DNA of 64,000 nt from Anopheles merus (taxonomy: Eukaryota > Arthropoda > Insecta > Diptera > Culicidae): assembly GCF_017562075.2 (NCBI RefSeq), contig NC_054083.1:186001-250000 (forward strand). Direction: 5' to 3'. Shown here in pieces: positions 54,263 through 64,000 of the stretch; position 1 is the first letter of the stretch; every line of letters starts with the position of its first letter. The notes below the pieces were generated by a model. That model had not been told where the DNA came from and searched no databases. It worked only from the letters and a program-made list of their open reading frames with translations. The position numbers and the translations under genes are program-made.

Positions 54263-55150
54263 CCCTACCAGCATTAAACGGCTTTGAAGGCATTCAGAAG
54301 GCATTTAAGGCCTTAGTCGCCTTAGAAGGCGAATAAAGATTTCAACCGAAACTTTCACGGCTGTAACGGGTTCTCTTCGAAATCTTTCAACTTTTTGATT
54401 CAAGGAGAACAGATAGCTTACCGCCATCTTAGCTTGTTTATATACTGAATTTGCACCTGTACCAATGTAACTGCCAAATAGAGCAGTGACAACGCTTTTG
54501 GTTCCGAACCGAGAAAGCGTGTGTTCAAATCCAGATTTTTATGATCTTTTTTCTGCGTTTATTTCTTTTTAAATTATTTTTTTCTTACTATAATTACTTT
54601 AAACAAAATTTATGTGAAGCGAAATTAAAATAATACCTTTTTAAAAAAACATAATAATTACACTATGTTCACCGTTCATTATCAGGATGGGAGAAATATG
54701 TATCTCATTTTTCCTTTTATTTTAGTTATCGAAATGATGGTATATTATCACCTTTCAATGAGTTGGTCTTTAACAACCGAATAATGTAGACCATCTTTAA
54801 TAAAGTGAAATAGCTCAGAGCTTAACGCAAGAGATCATAACACGTAAATCGTGCTATCGAATCTCACGCTCATATCTGGGAACACTACAACAGTGCAGTG
54901 CTGAAGACGCTTGTAAGGATTTCTTTTGACAGTTGCAATTTCAAATTTCAAATTAAAAGCGAAATTTTTCATTGACATATTTCAAAGGCATTTAATTACT
55001 GCTAAATGCACATATTTGCATTAAAATGTATTTGCAAAAATACATGGAACTGTCAAATTACAGGATTTTCGATGATATTATTGACATGTTCAGCGAGTTG
55101 TTGATTCGTTCGGGCATATAATTGACTCTTTCAGCGAGATATACGCTTAA

Positions 55151-55380
55151 CCTTCATTTCTATAACCACCTACCCGGGTATGTTTAGCTTATTCTTTTTA
55201 TGATAACTTTTTATTGGATTATCGAATCGATCCAAAAAAATTATAATGCCTAGAGAAACATGTTTCACAAAAGTGGTAAAAAATTCAGATTTTTTTAATT
55301 TTTTTAAATGTGCTTTAAAAAATAAAATCAACTTTTACCCCTTACTTCTATAACCACCTACCCGGGTAGGTACCCTACCC
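55151..55380. repeat. Central TTAA/CCCGGG repeat module in the foldback
   Basis: TTAA then CCTTCATTTCTATAACCACC TACCCGGGTA (55171-55180), and 190 bp later CTTCTATAACCACCTACCCG (55359-55368 core). It resembles, in reverse, 57765-57820. Confidence 0.65.
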
Positions 55381-55857
55381 GCAAATTTCCGTTAAATGCC
55401 TTCTAATCGCCTTGTAATCGCCGGCGAATTGAAGGCGATCAGCAGTGCATTTAGCAGTAATTAAATGCCTTTGAAATATGTCAATGAAAAATTTCGCTTT
55501 TAATTTGAAATTTGAAATTGCAACTGTCAAAAGAAAACCTTACAAGCGTCTTCAGCACTGCACTGTTGTAGTGTTCCCAGATATGAGCGTGAGATTCGAT
55601 AGCACGATTTACGTGTTATGTTCTCTTGCGTTAAGCTCTGAGCTATTTCACTTTATTAAAGATGGTCTACATTATTCGGTTGTTAAATACCAACTCATTG
55701 AAAGGTAATAATATATCAAACTCATTTCGATAACTAAAATAAAAGGAAAAATGAGATACATATTACTCCCATCCTGATAATGAACGGTGAACATAGTGTA
55801 ATTATTATGTTTTTTTAAAAAGGTATTATTTTAATTTCGCTTCACATAAATTTTGTT

Positions 55858-56440
55858 CCCAAGCGCCACAGATTAAGCTTAAACGACTGGAAAATTGAAT
55901 ATCCATAGAAAAAAAATGAAAGCTCCACAGCTTCATTGGTTTGATCAATAGATGGCGTATTACAACTCATCATTATATTGCTATCCTTTTCTTGCAATGT
56001 GTTTCGACAAGTTGCATTTTATTATGACCTATATAGCCTTCTAACTTTCTGAGCAAAAATCTATATAAATGGTCGTGTGGTTAAATACGTGGGTATCAAC
56101 ACCAATGACCATTGCTCAAATCTCACTTGCTTCAGTGCTGGTGGTTTCAGTTGGAGTTTAGTATTTAAACAATCGTATCGCCGTTCTAGCTCTAGCGATG
56201 CATAACTTCAATGCGAAACCATACAACAGTACAGAGGAAATGAGAAAGCTCTCCTCCAAGCGATGAAGCTCAACTGGTTGGGGTATCCCACCAACAGATA
56301 GCGCCACCAGCTTTTTTGCTATTTTTAGAATGCATGAGTCGTTTGGCGTCTGCTAAACGAAGTCTTTCTATATTCCGTTTAGGTAGAGAAATTGAGTCGT
56401 TTAGAAGCCGTTTAGTGGTCGTTTAGTGGATTTGTGGCAC
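55858..56440. mobile_element. MITE K, copy 1 (~585 bp)
   Basis: Ends CCCAAGCGCCACAGATTAAG and GTTTAGTGGATTTGTGGCACTTGGG (last 15: TTTGTGGCACTTGGG). It interrupts the foldback right arm; comparison with the left arm gives the empty site. Near its right end CGTTTAG is iterated at least six times. A second copy in opposite orientation is at 57104-57690. Confidence 0.82.
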
Positions 56441-56825
56441 TTGGGTTTCAAGTAATTATAGTAAGAAAAAATTAATTTTTTTAAAATTAATTAATTTAAA
56501 TTAAATTAAATTAATTTAAAAGAAATAAACGCAGAAAAAAGATCATAAAAATCTGGATTTGAACACACGCTTTCTCGGTTCGGAACCAAAAGCGTTGTCA
56601 CTGCTCTATTTGGCAGTTACATTGGTATAGGTGCAAATTCAGTATATAAACAAGCTAAGATGGCGGCAAGCTATCTGTTCTCCTTGAATCAAAAAGTTGA
56701 AAGATTTCGAAGAGAACCCGTTACAGCCGTGAAAGTTTCGGTTGAAATCTTTATTCGCCTTCTAAGGCGACTAAGGCCTTAAATGCCTTCTGAATGCCTT
56801 CAAAGCCGTTTAATGCTGGTAGGGT

Positions 56826-57103
56826 AATACATACAATAAAGGATTTTGGTTTCGATTAGTCGCTAATTTTGTAATGATAGGTATAGCAATGCTTGTAGTT
56901 ATATTTAAAAAAACCATTCCAAAAGTTTTCTAGCTCTTAATATTCTTCTAAAGCCACATAGATAGAAATGAATGCCCCGACAGTCGGAAAGACATAGCGG
57001 TGTATTAGTGTCAGTTCATCTAATTGCTATGCAATCAATTTATGTAACTAAAAGCCATACTTCATAAATTTCTAACATAAAAAGAAGTATTGTTATTATC
57101 CCA
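56826..57103. other. Spacer without recognised feature
   Basis: A/T-rich sequence between the foldback and MITE K copy 2. It does not continue the copia H LTR, so the foldback junction with copia H includes a deletion or rearrangement. Confidence 0.5.
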
Positions 57104-57690
57104 AGTGCCACAAAACCACTAAACGACCACTAAACGGCTTCTAAACGACTCAAGTTCTCTACCTAAACGGAATATAGAAAGACTTCGTTTAGCAGACGCC
57201 AAACGACTCATGCATTCTAAAAATAGCAAAAAAGCTGGTGGCGCTATCTGTTGGTGGGATACCCCAACCAGTTGAGCTTCATCGCTTGGAGGAGAGCTTT
57301 CTCATTTCCTCTGTACTGTTGTATGGTTTCGCATTGAAGTTATGCATCGCTAGAACTAGAACGGCGATACGATTGTTTAAATACTAAACTCCAACGGAAA
57401 CCACCAGCACTGAAGCAAGTGAGATTTGAGCAATGGTCATTGGTGTTGATACCCACGTATCTAACCACACGACCATTTATATAGATTTTTGCTCAGAAAA
57501 TTAGAAGGCTATATAGGTCATAATAAAATGCAACTTGTCGAAACACATTGCAAGAAAAGGATAGCAATATAATGATGAGTTGTAATACGCCATCTATTGA
57601 TCAAACCAATGAAGCTGTGGAGCTTTCATTTTTTTTTCTATGGATATTCAATTTTCCAGTCGTTTAAGCTTAATCTGTGGCGCTTGGGAT
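57104..57690. mobile_element. MITE K, copy 2 (inverted relative to copy 1)
   Basis: Ends CCCAAGTGCCACAAAACCAC and TTAATCTGTGGCGCTTGGG. It is the reverse complement of 55858-56440 with few differences. The pair of inverted copies, 660 bp apart, could itself fold back. Confidence 0.84.
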
Positions 57691-57824
57691 AGCTTCATAG
57701 AATAAGTAAAATACGACATTTTTTTACCAATAAATATACGAATTCCCTTCTAAAATGTATTACCTACCCGGGTAGGTGGTCATAAAGATGAGGGTGTATT
57801 TTTGGTCATAGAAACGAAGGTTAA
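57691..57824. repeat. Fragment of TTAA/CCCGGG repeat
   Basis: TACCCGGGTAGGTGGT (57765) through GAAACGAAGG, ending at TTAA (57821-57824), is the reverse of the 55147-55180 end. It shares its TTAA with the next element. Confidence 0.6.
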
Positions 57825-58353
57825 CCTTTAAGTTGGCAACCGGATACCCGGGTATTTTTTTCAACTTCGAACTGCAATAACTTTTGATTCATTGCTTTTA
57901 TTAACCTAAAATTTTCCGTAGTCTCTCAACTTTTAATTTATGATTTTTTGATGCATAAATTGTAATTTTAATTAGCCTGTAAGTATTTTTTTTAATTTTT
58001 TTTAAACTTTACCACGTAAGTTGGCAACCAGCATATCCGGGTATTCCATACATTTTGTATGGAGAATGACGTTTCTCTTCTTCCTCTTTTCGTATTGTGC
58101 TTATTTTCGAGTCAAATTCAAGCGATTCCAAATTTCAATTTGAACGTTATTTTTATAATAAAATGAAAAAAAAACTTAATGAATAAATGAAATAGAAGAG
58201 AATATCTGGTCTGCATTACTTGCTTACAGCATTAAAATATATAAAGCATTGTTTACCTATGAAAATCGTTAATTTTTTGCATCAAAACGTATGGAATACC
58301 CGGGTATGCCGGTTGCCAACTTATGTGTGTAAATCTGGTTGCCAACTCTACGG
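57825..58353. mobile_element. TTAA-flanked MITE (GTTGGCAACC family), copy 1, 529 bp
   Basis: TTAA at 57821-57824 and 58354-58357. Ends CCTTTAAGTTGGCAACCGGA and TCTGGTTGCCAACTCTACGG. Internal TACCCGGGTA-type cores at 57845, 58034 (TATCCGGGTA) and 58297. TTAA duplication suggests piggyBac-type mobilisation. Confidence 0.82.
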
Positions 58354-58357
58354 TTAA

Positions 58358-58808
58358 ACGCGCTAATAATCACCTTCTAAATAAACACACCTTGATGTCA
58401 AGTCGAGAAATGTCATTTTGCTCCTAACAACTTCACCTTGTCATATTAAAACACCTTGTTCTTAATACATTTATCTTGATACGCGGGTTCTATACCGACC
58501 AGCGTTCAGAAGGGCTATGAAACAATTTGGCTTCTTAAGGCGAAAGGCCATGGGAGTGACAAAATGCTGACAAAATTTTCAAATCGTGAGCTTTTGTAAC
58601 TTTTTTGAGCTTTTTTTTAGCAGCCAGGAAATAAAGTTGACAAAAGTTGACAAAAAGGGACAAAATATGACGTTCGCGAAAAAGCGTAAACAATCAACTA
58701 TTTGGCACAGTTGTGACCCATTGCTATGATAATAGTGCTAAAATGCATGTTTCTAATTGATGTATGATTCTAATTGATTCTGATGATGTGTGACCTATTT
58801 AGTACTTA
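58358..58808. other. Spacer and part of element T, second copy
   Basis: 58358-58549 has repeated ACACCTTG(A/T) motifs and no frame. 58550-58808 (GGGAGTGACAAAATGCTGAC, TATGATAATAGTGCT) is element T, reverse to 38463/43298. Confidence 0.6.
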
Positions 58809-58812
58809 TTAA

Positions 58813-59252
58813 CCGTAGAGTTGACAACCAGATTTACGCTATTAATGCCGTAAGCAAGTAATATCGACCATATATTCTCTTCTATTTCATTTATTCATTA
58901 AGTTTTTTTTTCATTTTATTATTAAAAAAACGGTAACATTGAAATTTGAAATCGCTTGAATTTTACTCGAAGATAAGCACAATACGAAAAAAGGAAGAAG
59001 AGAAACGTCATTCTCCATACAAAATGTATGGAATACCCGGATATGCTGCTTGCCAACTTACGTGGTAAAGTTAAAAAAAATTAAAATAAAATACTTACAG
59101 ACTGTTTATAATTACAATTTATACACCAAAAAATCAGAAATTAAAAGTTGGGAGGCTACGGAAAATTTCAGGTCAATAAAAGCAATGAATCAAAAGTTAT
59201 TGCAGTTCGAAGTTGAAAAAAATACCCGGGTATCTGGTTGCCAACTTAAAGG
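58813..59252. mobile_element. TTAA-flanked MITE (GTTGGCAACC family), copy 2, 440 bp
   Basis: TTAA at 58809-58812 and 59253-59256. It is inverted relative to copy 1. Cores at 59034 (TACCCGGATA) and 59223. It interrupts element T, whose other part is 59257-59415. Confidence 0.84.
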
Positions 59253-59256
59253 TTAA

Positions 59257-59415
59257 ACAAAATATTGATAATATTCAGATGTTGGAGCTTTTTGTCGTTC
59301 TTGTGTATGTTTGGTGCGGCCACGAGAAAAGCTCATTTTCGCAGTTGACAAGCAATTTTGACGAAGTTGACATTTTTTTCAACATTTTGTCACCTCCGTG
59401 GCCATGCGCTATTTT
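59257..59415. repeat. Element T, remaining part of second copy
   Basis: Reverse complement of 38463-38610 (TTGTCACCTCCGTGGCCATG; CTTGTGTATGTTTGGTG). It ends about 100 bp upstream of the Cgr1/CCDC86 start codon. Confidence 0.75.
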
Positions 59416-59512
59416 ATCTTTCTTGATTGACATGTAGCATATGCCATTGCTGAGAATACGTTCCAGATTAATGATCAACTTATAATAATTTTTGTTGAAA
59501 CGAAGCTTTAGT

Positions 59513-60017
59513 ATGGATAAAATTTCATTTGATCTTACGGATGAAGGGTCATCATTGAATTGTAGTGCAGATAATACTGTGAATAGATCGGATAGCGCAT
59601 GTCCCTCCTCGGTTAGAGGGAAACCTAAATCGGGTAGGATATGGAAATCCCAAAAGACACGGTAGGTAATAAACATGGATGTGCTACTTGGAAATATAAT
59701 ACGCATATATCTGCATATTCTTTAGATTTTCTTCTATTAAGAAAAGTGTACAATGTAAGAAGTCATCACAGCAACACGCATTTCGAGAAGAAATCAAGCA
59801 TATCAAAGAATTATCACGATCTATAAAAGAAACAAGGCGACGTGAAAATGATATCAAACGTTTGAGACGCGAAGAAAACAAGCGCAGAAGGATTGAAAAT
59901 GAACGCAAGTCGGAAATCGTACAAGTTATTAAAAATCCTGCCAAAATCAAAAGAATGAGAAAGAAACAACTACGAATGATTGATAGACGGGACATCAGTA
60001 AATTAAATGTCGTCTAA
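59513..60017 (+). CDS. CCDC86: Cgr1/CCDC86-family nucleolar protein (two exons, 146 aa)
   Basis: Family members act in the nucleolus in pre-rRNA processing and chromosome periphery function. Exon 1 is 59513-59661 and exon 2 is 59726-60017; donor CG|GTAGGT and acceptor TTTAG|AT join in frame, with a 64-bp intron. The N-terminus (residues 1-38) is acidic/Ser-rich. The conserved Cgr1 box starts at GRIWKSQKTRFSSIKK (about 41-56), followed by a long basic coiled coil (REEIKHIKELSRSIKETRRR, REENKRRRIENERKSEIVQV) and the signature NPAKIKRMRKKQLRMIDRRD (about 122-141). AATAAA follows at 60031. Complete and undamaged. The match is to the family signature, so orthology to CCDC86 is likely rather than proven. 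Confidence 0.88.
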
Positions 60018-60103
60018 TGCATTACCCAAGACAATAAACTATTGAACCGTTATGTAGCTACCGTGTTTTATTTAATTACTATCCGAAAACATCGAACCTG
60101 CAT
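60018..60103. terminator. Shared 3' region of convergent genes
   Basis: 86 bp between the two stop codons. The plus strand has AATAAA at 60031-60036 and the minus strand AATAAA at 60071-60066. Each polyadenylation signal lies toward or within the other gene's 3' UTR, so the transcripts probably overlap by tens of bases. Confidence 0.7.
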
Positions 60104-63100
60104 CTAGTCTGACAAGGAAATAAGAAATTCAAGAAGAGCATTCCACTCAAATCCATCCTTTTTTTCACGAAGGCTGATGTTACTGGTTTTGCTCGCCACA
60201 TTAAACAACTTTTTGAACGGAGCATACGAATTCAGGGTCAATCGATCGCCTATAATGATAAGTTTCTCCTTGGCTCTTGTAATTGCAACAGTCAATCGGC
60301 TTTTATCGCTTAATATTCCGTAACCGTGAGAGCTCTGTTCTTTTCCTTTGTTAATCCAGGTATCATCTGATAAATTTGATGATTTTGTGCACGAAAATAG
60401 TATTATCTGCAAAAAAATAAGACATTTACACACAAGTCATGATGAAGAGTTCTTCGTATACTGTACCTTTTTATCCTTTCCTTGAAATTGATCTATAGTG
60501 TTGACTTCAATATTGCAAATGTAATTCAATTGCTCAACATTTTCCTTCGTATATATTAGGTTATGATTTGAACATGAAGAGTGATGAGAGATTTTTTGTT
60601 TTTGAAATAATTTCTTCAGGTGTTTTCGTATTAATTCCACCTGTGCTCGAAATGGTGCAAGAATACCTATTGATTCAGGTTCAACGCCAGCTTGAAGGAA
60701 AGCCCAACTAACGTATACGACAATGGCTATTTCCGAAACGTTTGTGCAGTTCGTTACGTTTTTACTTAGATCATCTGTGATGCTAATCGATATTTCATTC
60801 AATTTTCTATAGTTTAGGTTCATTTGATATGTGTTACCAGTGTCCACTAAGACTACTGATAAGTCAATTTGATTGGATATCATTTTCATTAGCCACCTTT
60901 CTACTTCATATATCCTACGTATATTTTCCAGCTTCGGAAGGTTAATGGTGTTATTTTCCACAATATCATTTCCACATATTAATTTACCGTTATAAGCAAA
61001 CTCGTTAGCCAATTTTGTCAAGACACGATTCATTCGATACTGTGTTGGAAGTATGTAAAAGGAACCTTCTTGGTCCAATCTGTGAAACATACTTTCAGAT
61101 GCGCCGAGGGAGCTGAAACAGATATAAATGCATTTTAAAATACTGTATGTTGAACAAGATGCAAATTATTCTTCTCCTTCTTTGGCACATCAACCGCTGT
61201 CGGTCAAGGCCTGCCTATACCCACTAGTGAAGTGGGCTTGGCTTTCAGTGACTTATTGTTACCATAGTAGGATAGTCAGTCCTACGTATGGAGGCACGGT
61301 CTATTCGGGACTTGAACCCATGACGGGTATGTTGTTAAGACGTACGAGTTGACGACTGTACCACCAGACCGGCTTAATATTACAATTTTTAAAATAAATT
61401 ATTTTTAAAGCATTACCGTGCTTCAACAGATTTGATCACAGGAGGCAGTTGTTCTGGATCGCCTACTAATAGAAATCGTTTGCTACGTAACAATGGTCGA
61501 ATGAGGCTAGGTTGAAAAACTTGAGTCGCTTCATCCACAATACAAAAGTCAAAGATGCGTTTATTAATCAGCGGATGATCGGTTCCTTGGCACGTTACTC
61601 CAACAATTTTCTGTAAAAATAAACAATATTTAATTAAAAAGCTAATGGGGTTTGTATATTTCTTACATACGTATTGTTCATATACTTCACTCAGTTTTTC
61701 CGGAGAATCGCAATGCTCAGTTACAATAGCTTCTGCAGATGATGCTACAGCTGGATCGATACGATCTATTGATCCAAGTCGAATAAACTTTAGATCTTGA
61801 AAAGGCAATAGGCGCTTCAGTACATTATCAACAGCAGAATGTGTATTACTAGTCAGTAGTATAGAATGGCCTAAGAGCGATAACAATCTGATCAATCCAA
61901 CAATTGTTTGAGTTTTCCCAGTTCCAGGTAAACCCTTTAATAAGCAGTAGGATTTTGTAGCAGCGGCCTTAAGGGCTGCGTTTTTCTGATGACGGTTCAA
62001 CTTTTTCAGGATTTCCTTGGCCTTTGGAATCATAGATTTTGAGAGAAATCCATCTGAGAATGTTGGCTTTTCACGATCAATAATAATCCTAGAATGAAAT
62101 TTTAATGAAATTCATCGTAACATACGCCAAATTAGAGATAATTATTTACCTGCGATACTGCGAGCAACGGTCATCGTTATAGAGAAGCAATGCTAAGTTG
62201 GATAAATTAAATGTGGATTTATAGAGATTATTTTGATCTAATATAAAGGTTTCAGCTCCATAATTAGTGGACAAATCCCGTTCAATAGAGACAACAATTT
62301 CGTTACTAGCATGACTAATTATGTATCCAGAAGCTACGGCAATCCGTTTAGAAGTACTACAAATAATATAGTCACCAACTTGAAAATTATCCAAAGCTTT
62401 AGGTAATTTGCTACTTGCTGCTTCTAATTTGAAAGTATGAAAATATAAGTCATCCACGATACGCACAGGAGAGACTAAAATCAGCCCATAAATGCATCTT
62501 CCTGTTTCTGCACGTTCCTTTGGGGATGAATTCCAGATGTTTTGTACGTTGTGCGCTGAGAACGGTGGAATATGGTTAATTTAATTTTCTGGTGCTGGCG
62601 CTTAAACTCTACTTACATTGTAGTGTCTCGTCATGAGTTTCCAAGTATATAAGACCGGACCATTGAATGAAGTAATCGACGTCTTTAGTTCTTAGATGGC
62701 CACATGCTTCTTCTGCAAGTATTGACAATCCACAATTTGTTAAGGTGCCTTCACGTTCGCTTTTCAACAATGTTATGCAAACTGTGTTATATGGACATTT
62801 GGCACAAGCTCGTTCGTTATTGATAGGGTCTGGTAATATAGGCTTCATCGCAAACGATCCATTTTGAGTTAAATCATCTTTTACCATCCATTTGCTTAGG
62901 GACCGTGCAACTTCATTTCGCAGAATGATCAAATCGCGCTTCATGTTGCGATTTGCAGTTACACGACTACATTTTCCCTCTTTCAAGTACAGGAGTAATC
63001 CAGCGTCTACCTCATGTCCAACAAGATTCATCATCATTTGATACAACGCCAGCTGGCCAAGGTGTTCAAATGAATAACTAGCTCGACCTGTTTTCAATTC

Positions 63101-63953
63101 TAAAGGCATAATTTCAAACGTTTTCTTTGTCGCATCTCTTGATACGGAAACTGTTGCATCAATTCTGCCTTTAACTCCCAAATGATGGCACCAAATATTT
63201 TCCTCGATATCATTAACATCACAGATGGCAATTGTTTCAGTATCAGTTTGTATAGAACTGTGATGAAAGTATTTGTTTAAGAACGTCTCGATTTCATTAA
63301 GATATGGACCCAGTAAGCTGAACGCTTCCTTCGTGCTTAAGTTAACTTCATAAAGAGATGAAATAACCTTTTTAGTCTTCATAACTTTTCTTGCAATAGT
63401 TTCTACATGAGTTAGTACTTTACAAGACTTGTCCAAAAGGCACTGTTGGAAAATGTAATGCACCACGGTTCCAATAACCATCTAATGAGGAATACAGATT
63501 TAAAGAAAAATGCATTAAATTATGAAATTAATGTTGAGTAATTTCGCACAAACCTGTGTGTTCTCCGATTCCGACATACGAAACAGCTCCTGTAAGACTC
63601 CGCGCCGATGACAGAATAATGATCCCACTACAGTAGTGCCTGAAACGAGTCTATCAGGATCCGTGACAAAAAATCCGAAATCTGCGTTGACTACAAAATG
63701 GCTTGATGATGGACTAACTTTCATGGCCAACACTGATACTATCAAGCCCTGAGAGATGCATTGAATCATATTCCTGTAATATAGGAGACTTTGCTGAATT
63801 CAGTTGATTTTTCGTTTGTGCATAATTACCAAGGAGGAAAAAGCTGACAAATAGCTTTTTCTTCGGAATGAGAATCTTGCAATGATACTTTAATGGTTCC
63901 ATTCTCAAGTTGTTCAATTGTCAAGATACTGCATCTTTTCCATGTAGTTAGGT
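60104..63953 (-). CDS. DNA2: DNA2 helicase/nuclease (eight visible exons; 5' end outside)
   Basis: ATP-dependent helicase/endonuclease that trims Okazaki flaps and resects breaks, in nucleus and mitochondria. Exons, all with GT-AG ends and in frame: 63953-63830, 63773-63554, 63481-62617, 62555-62150, 62088-61671, 61610-61417, 61112-60467, 60406-60104, giving about 1057 residues, close to full length. The nuclease domain has LVSGTTVVGSLFCHRR (first Fe-S Cys), VKGRIDATV (catalytic D), MPLELKTGRASY (E/K) and CAKCPYNTVC (three further Fe-S Cys). The superfamily 1 helicase has GLPGTGKTQT (Walker A), FCIVDEATQ (Walker B), LVGDPEQLPPV, TQYRMN, TIDQFQGKDK and LTVAITRAKEKL. No lesion. The last intron but one carries a SINE. 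An upstream acceptor at 63954 implies at least one more 5' exon. Confidence 0.95.
61185..61375 (-). repeat. tRNA-derived SINE (Sine200-like) in a DNA2 intron
   Basis: On the minus strand: GCCGGTCTGGTGGTACAGTC with box A TGGTACAGTCG (61363-61353), box B GGTTCAAGTCC (61318-61308), then GTAGGACTGACTATCCTACT, AATAAGTCACTGAAAGCC, and a 3' GAAGGAGAAGAAT tail. It is the fullest copy in the window and keeps both pol III promoter boxes. It lies in the 304-bp intron 61416-61113, same strand as the gene. Confidence 0.88.
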
Positions 63954-64000
63954 CTAAGGTGAAGTGCTTTAAAAATAATCATTCGGTAAAAAATTTATGA

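Larger units (their letters stand above)
54263..56825. mobile_element. Large foldback-type inverted-repeat element
   Basis: Ends CCCTACCAGCATTAAACGGC and GCCGTTTAATGCTGGTAGGG, flanked by TA. The left arm (54263-about 54990) pairs with 56446-56825 plus 55470-55852; the right arm carries the K1 insertion between those two parts. Arms are nearly identical (about two substitutions in the outer 300 bp). The centre (54990-55460) holds other repeats. There is no transposase. Arm tips have iterated AAGGCATT/AAGGCCTT motifs. Superfamily unknown. Confidence 0.82.

Noticed and set aside
55478..55708. 76-codon open frame in the foldback arm
   Set aside because: Lies in an arm whose mirror copy has no matching frame on the equivalent strand; no motif or codon signature.
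59275..59706. Minus-strand 143-codon frame overlapping the CCDC86-like gene
   Set aside because: Antisense shadow covering exon 1 and element T; the plus strand has the recognised family signature and valid splice sites.
61185..61375. Functional tRNA gene
   Set aside because: Has pol III boxes but no cloverleaf with a plausible anticodon arm, plus a SINE body and tail and other copies at 4812 and 10762.
1..64000. A novel bacterial-type defence or toxin system
   Set aside because: Introns, insect retroelements and SINEs show this is animal nuclear DNA; no operon-like gene clusters occur.

Overview
This is eukaryotic, intron-bearing, transposon-dense DNA from a dipteran. An Anopheles mosquito is the best guess. 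The evidence is a tRNA-derived SINE that looks like the Sine200 family, Mdg1- and Mag-clade Ty3/gypsy elements, BEL/Pao and Ty1/copia elements carrying the insect half-tRNA(iMet) primer site GGTTATGGG, and short introns (about 60-80 bp) in the host genes. Species and family names are recognition, not database results. I saw no bacterial genes, CRISPR array or defence system.

Layout. 1-8199: a minus-strand BEL/Pao gag split by a complete Mdg1-clade element (392-6603, 4-bp duplication agtt). 8200-12700: a truncated LINE, a BEL/Pao integrase fragment, and a SINE split by a 1.48-kb hAT-type element (8-bp duplication). 12702-27308: a plus-strand copia (B) split by a 12.2-kb minus-strand copia (C), which contains another copia (F) with its own MITE, and a MITE that in turn holds a 4.2-kb CR1-like LINE. 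27309-31650: copia, BEL/Pao and MITE fragments. 31953-34617: a host F-box/LRR gene (two exons, MITE in the intron). 34620-38636: short inverted-repeat elements, one carrying a spliced two-exon reading frame of 102 codons. 38637-43297: copia A with two MITEs inside it. 43541-48362: a Mag-clade Ty3/gypsy element with near-identical LTRs. 48574-49731: a LINE fragment with a 9-bp duplication. 49741-54262: copia H, whose 1340-codon reading frame is broken only by a solo LTR. 54263-59415: large foldback and TTAA-type inverted-repeat elements sharing a TACCCGGGTA module. 59513-64000: two host genes tail to tail, a Cgr1/CCDC86-family nucleolar protein (plus) and the helicase-nuclease DNA2 (minus, running off the right edge).

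How it works together. The three host genes look intact and act in ubiquitin-ligase substrate choice, ribosome biogenesis and DNA replication/repair. Almost everything else is mobile DNA. Target-site duplications let the order of insertion be read at many nested junctions. Most elements are broken; copia H, the Mdg1 copy and the Mag copy are the least damaged.
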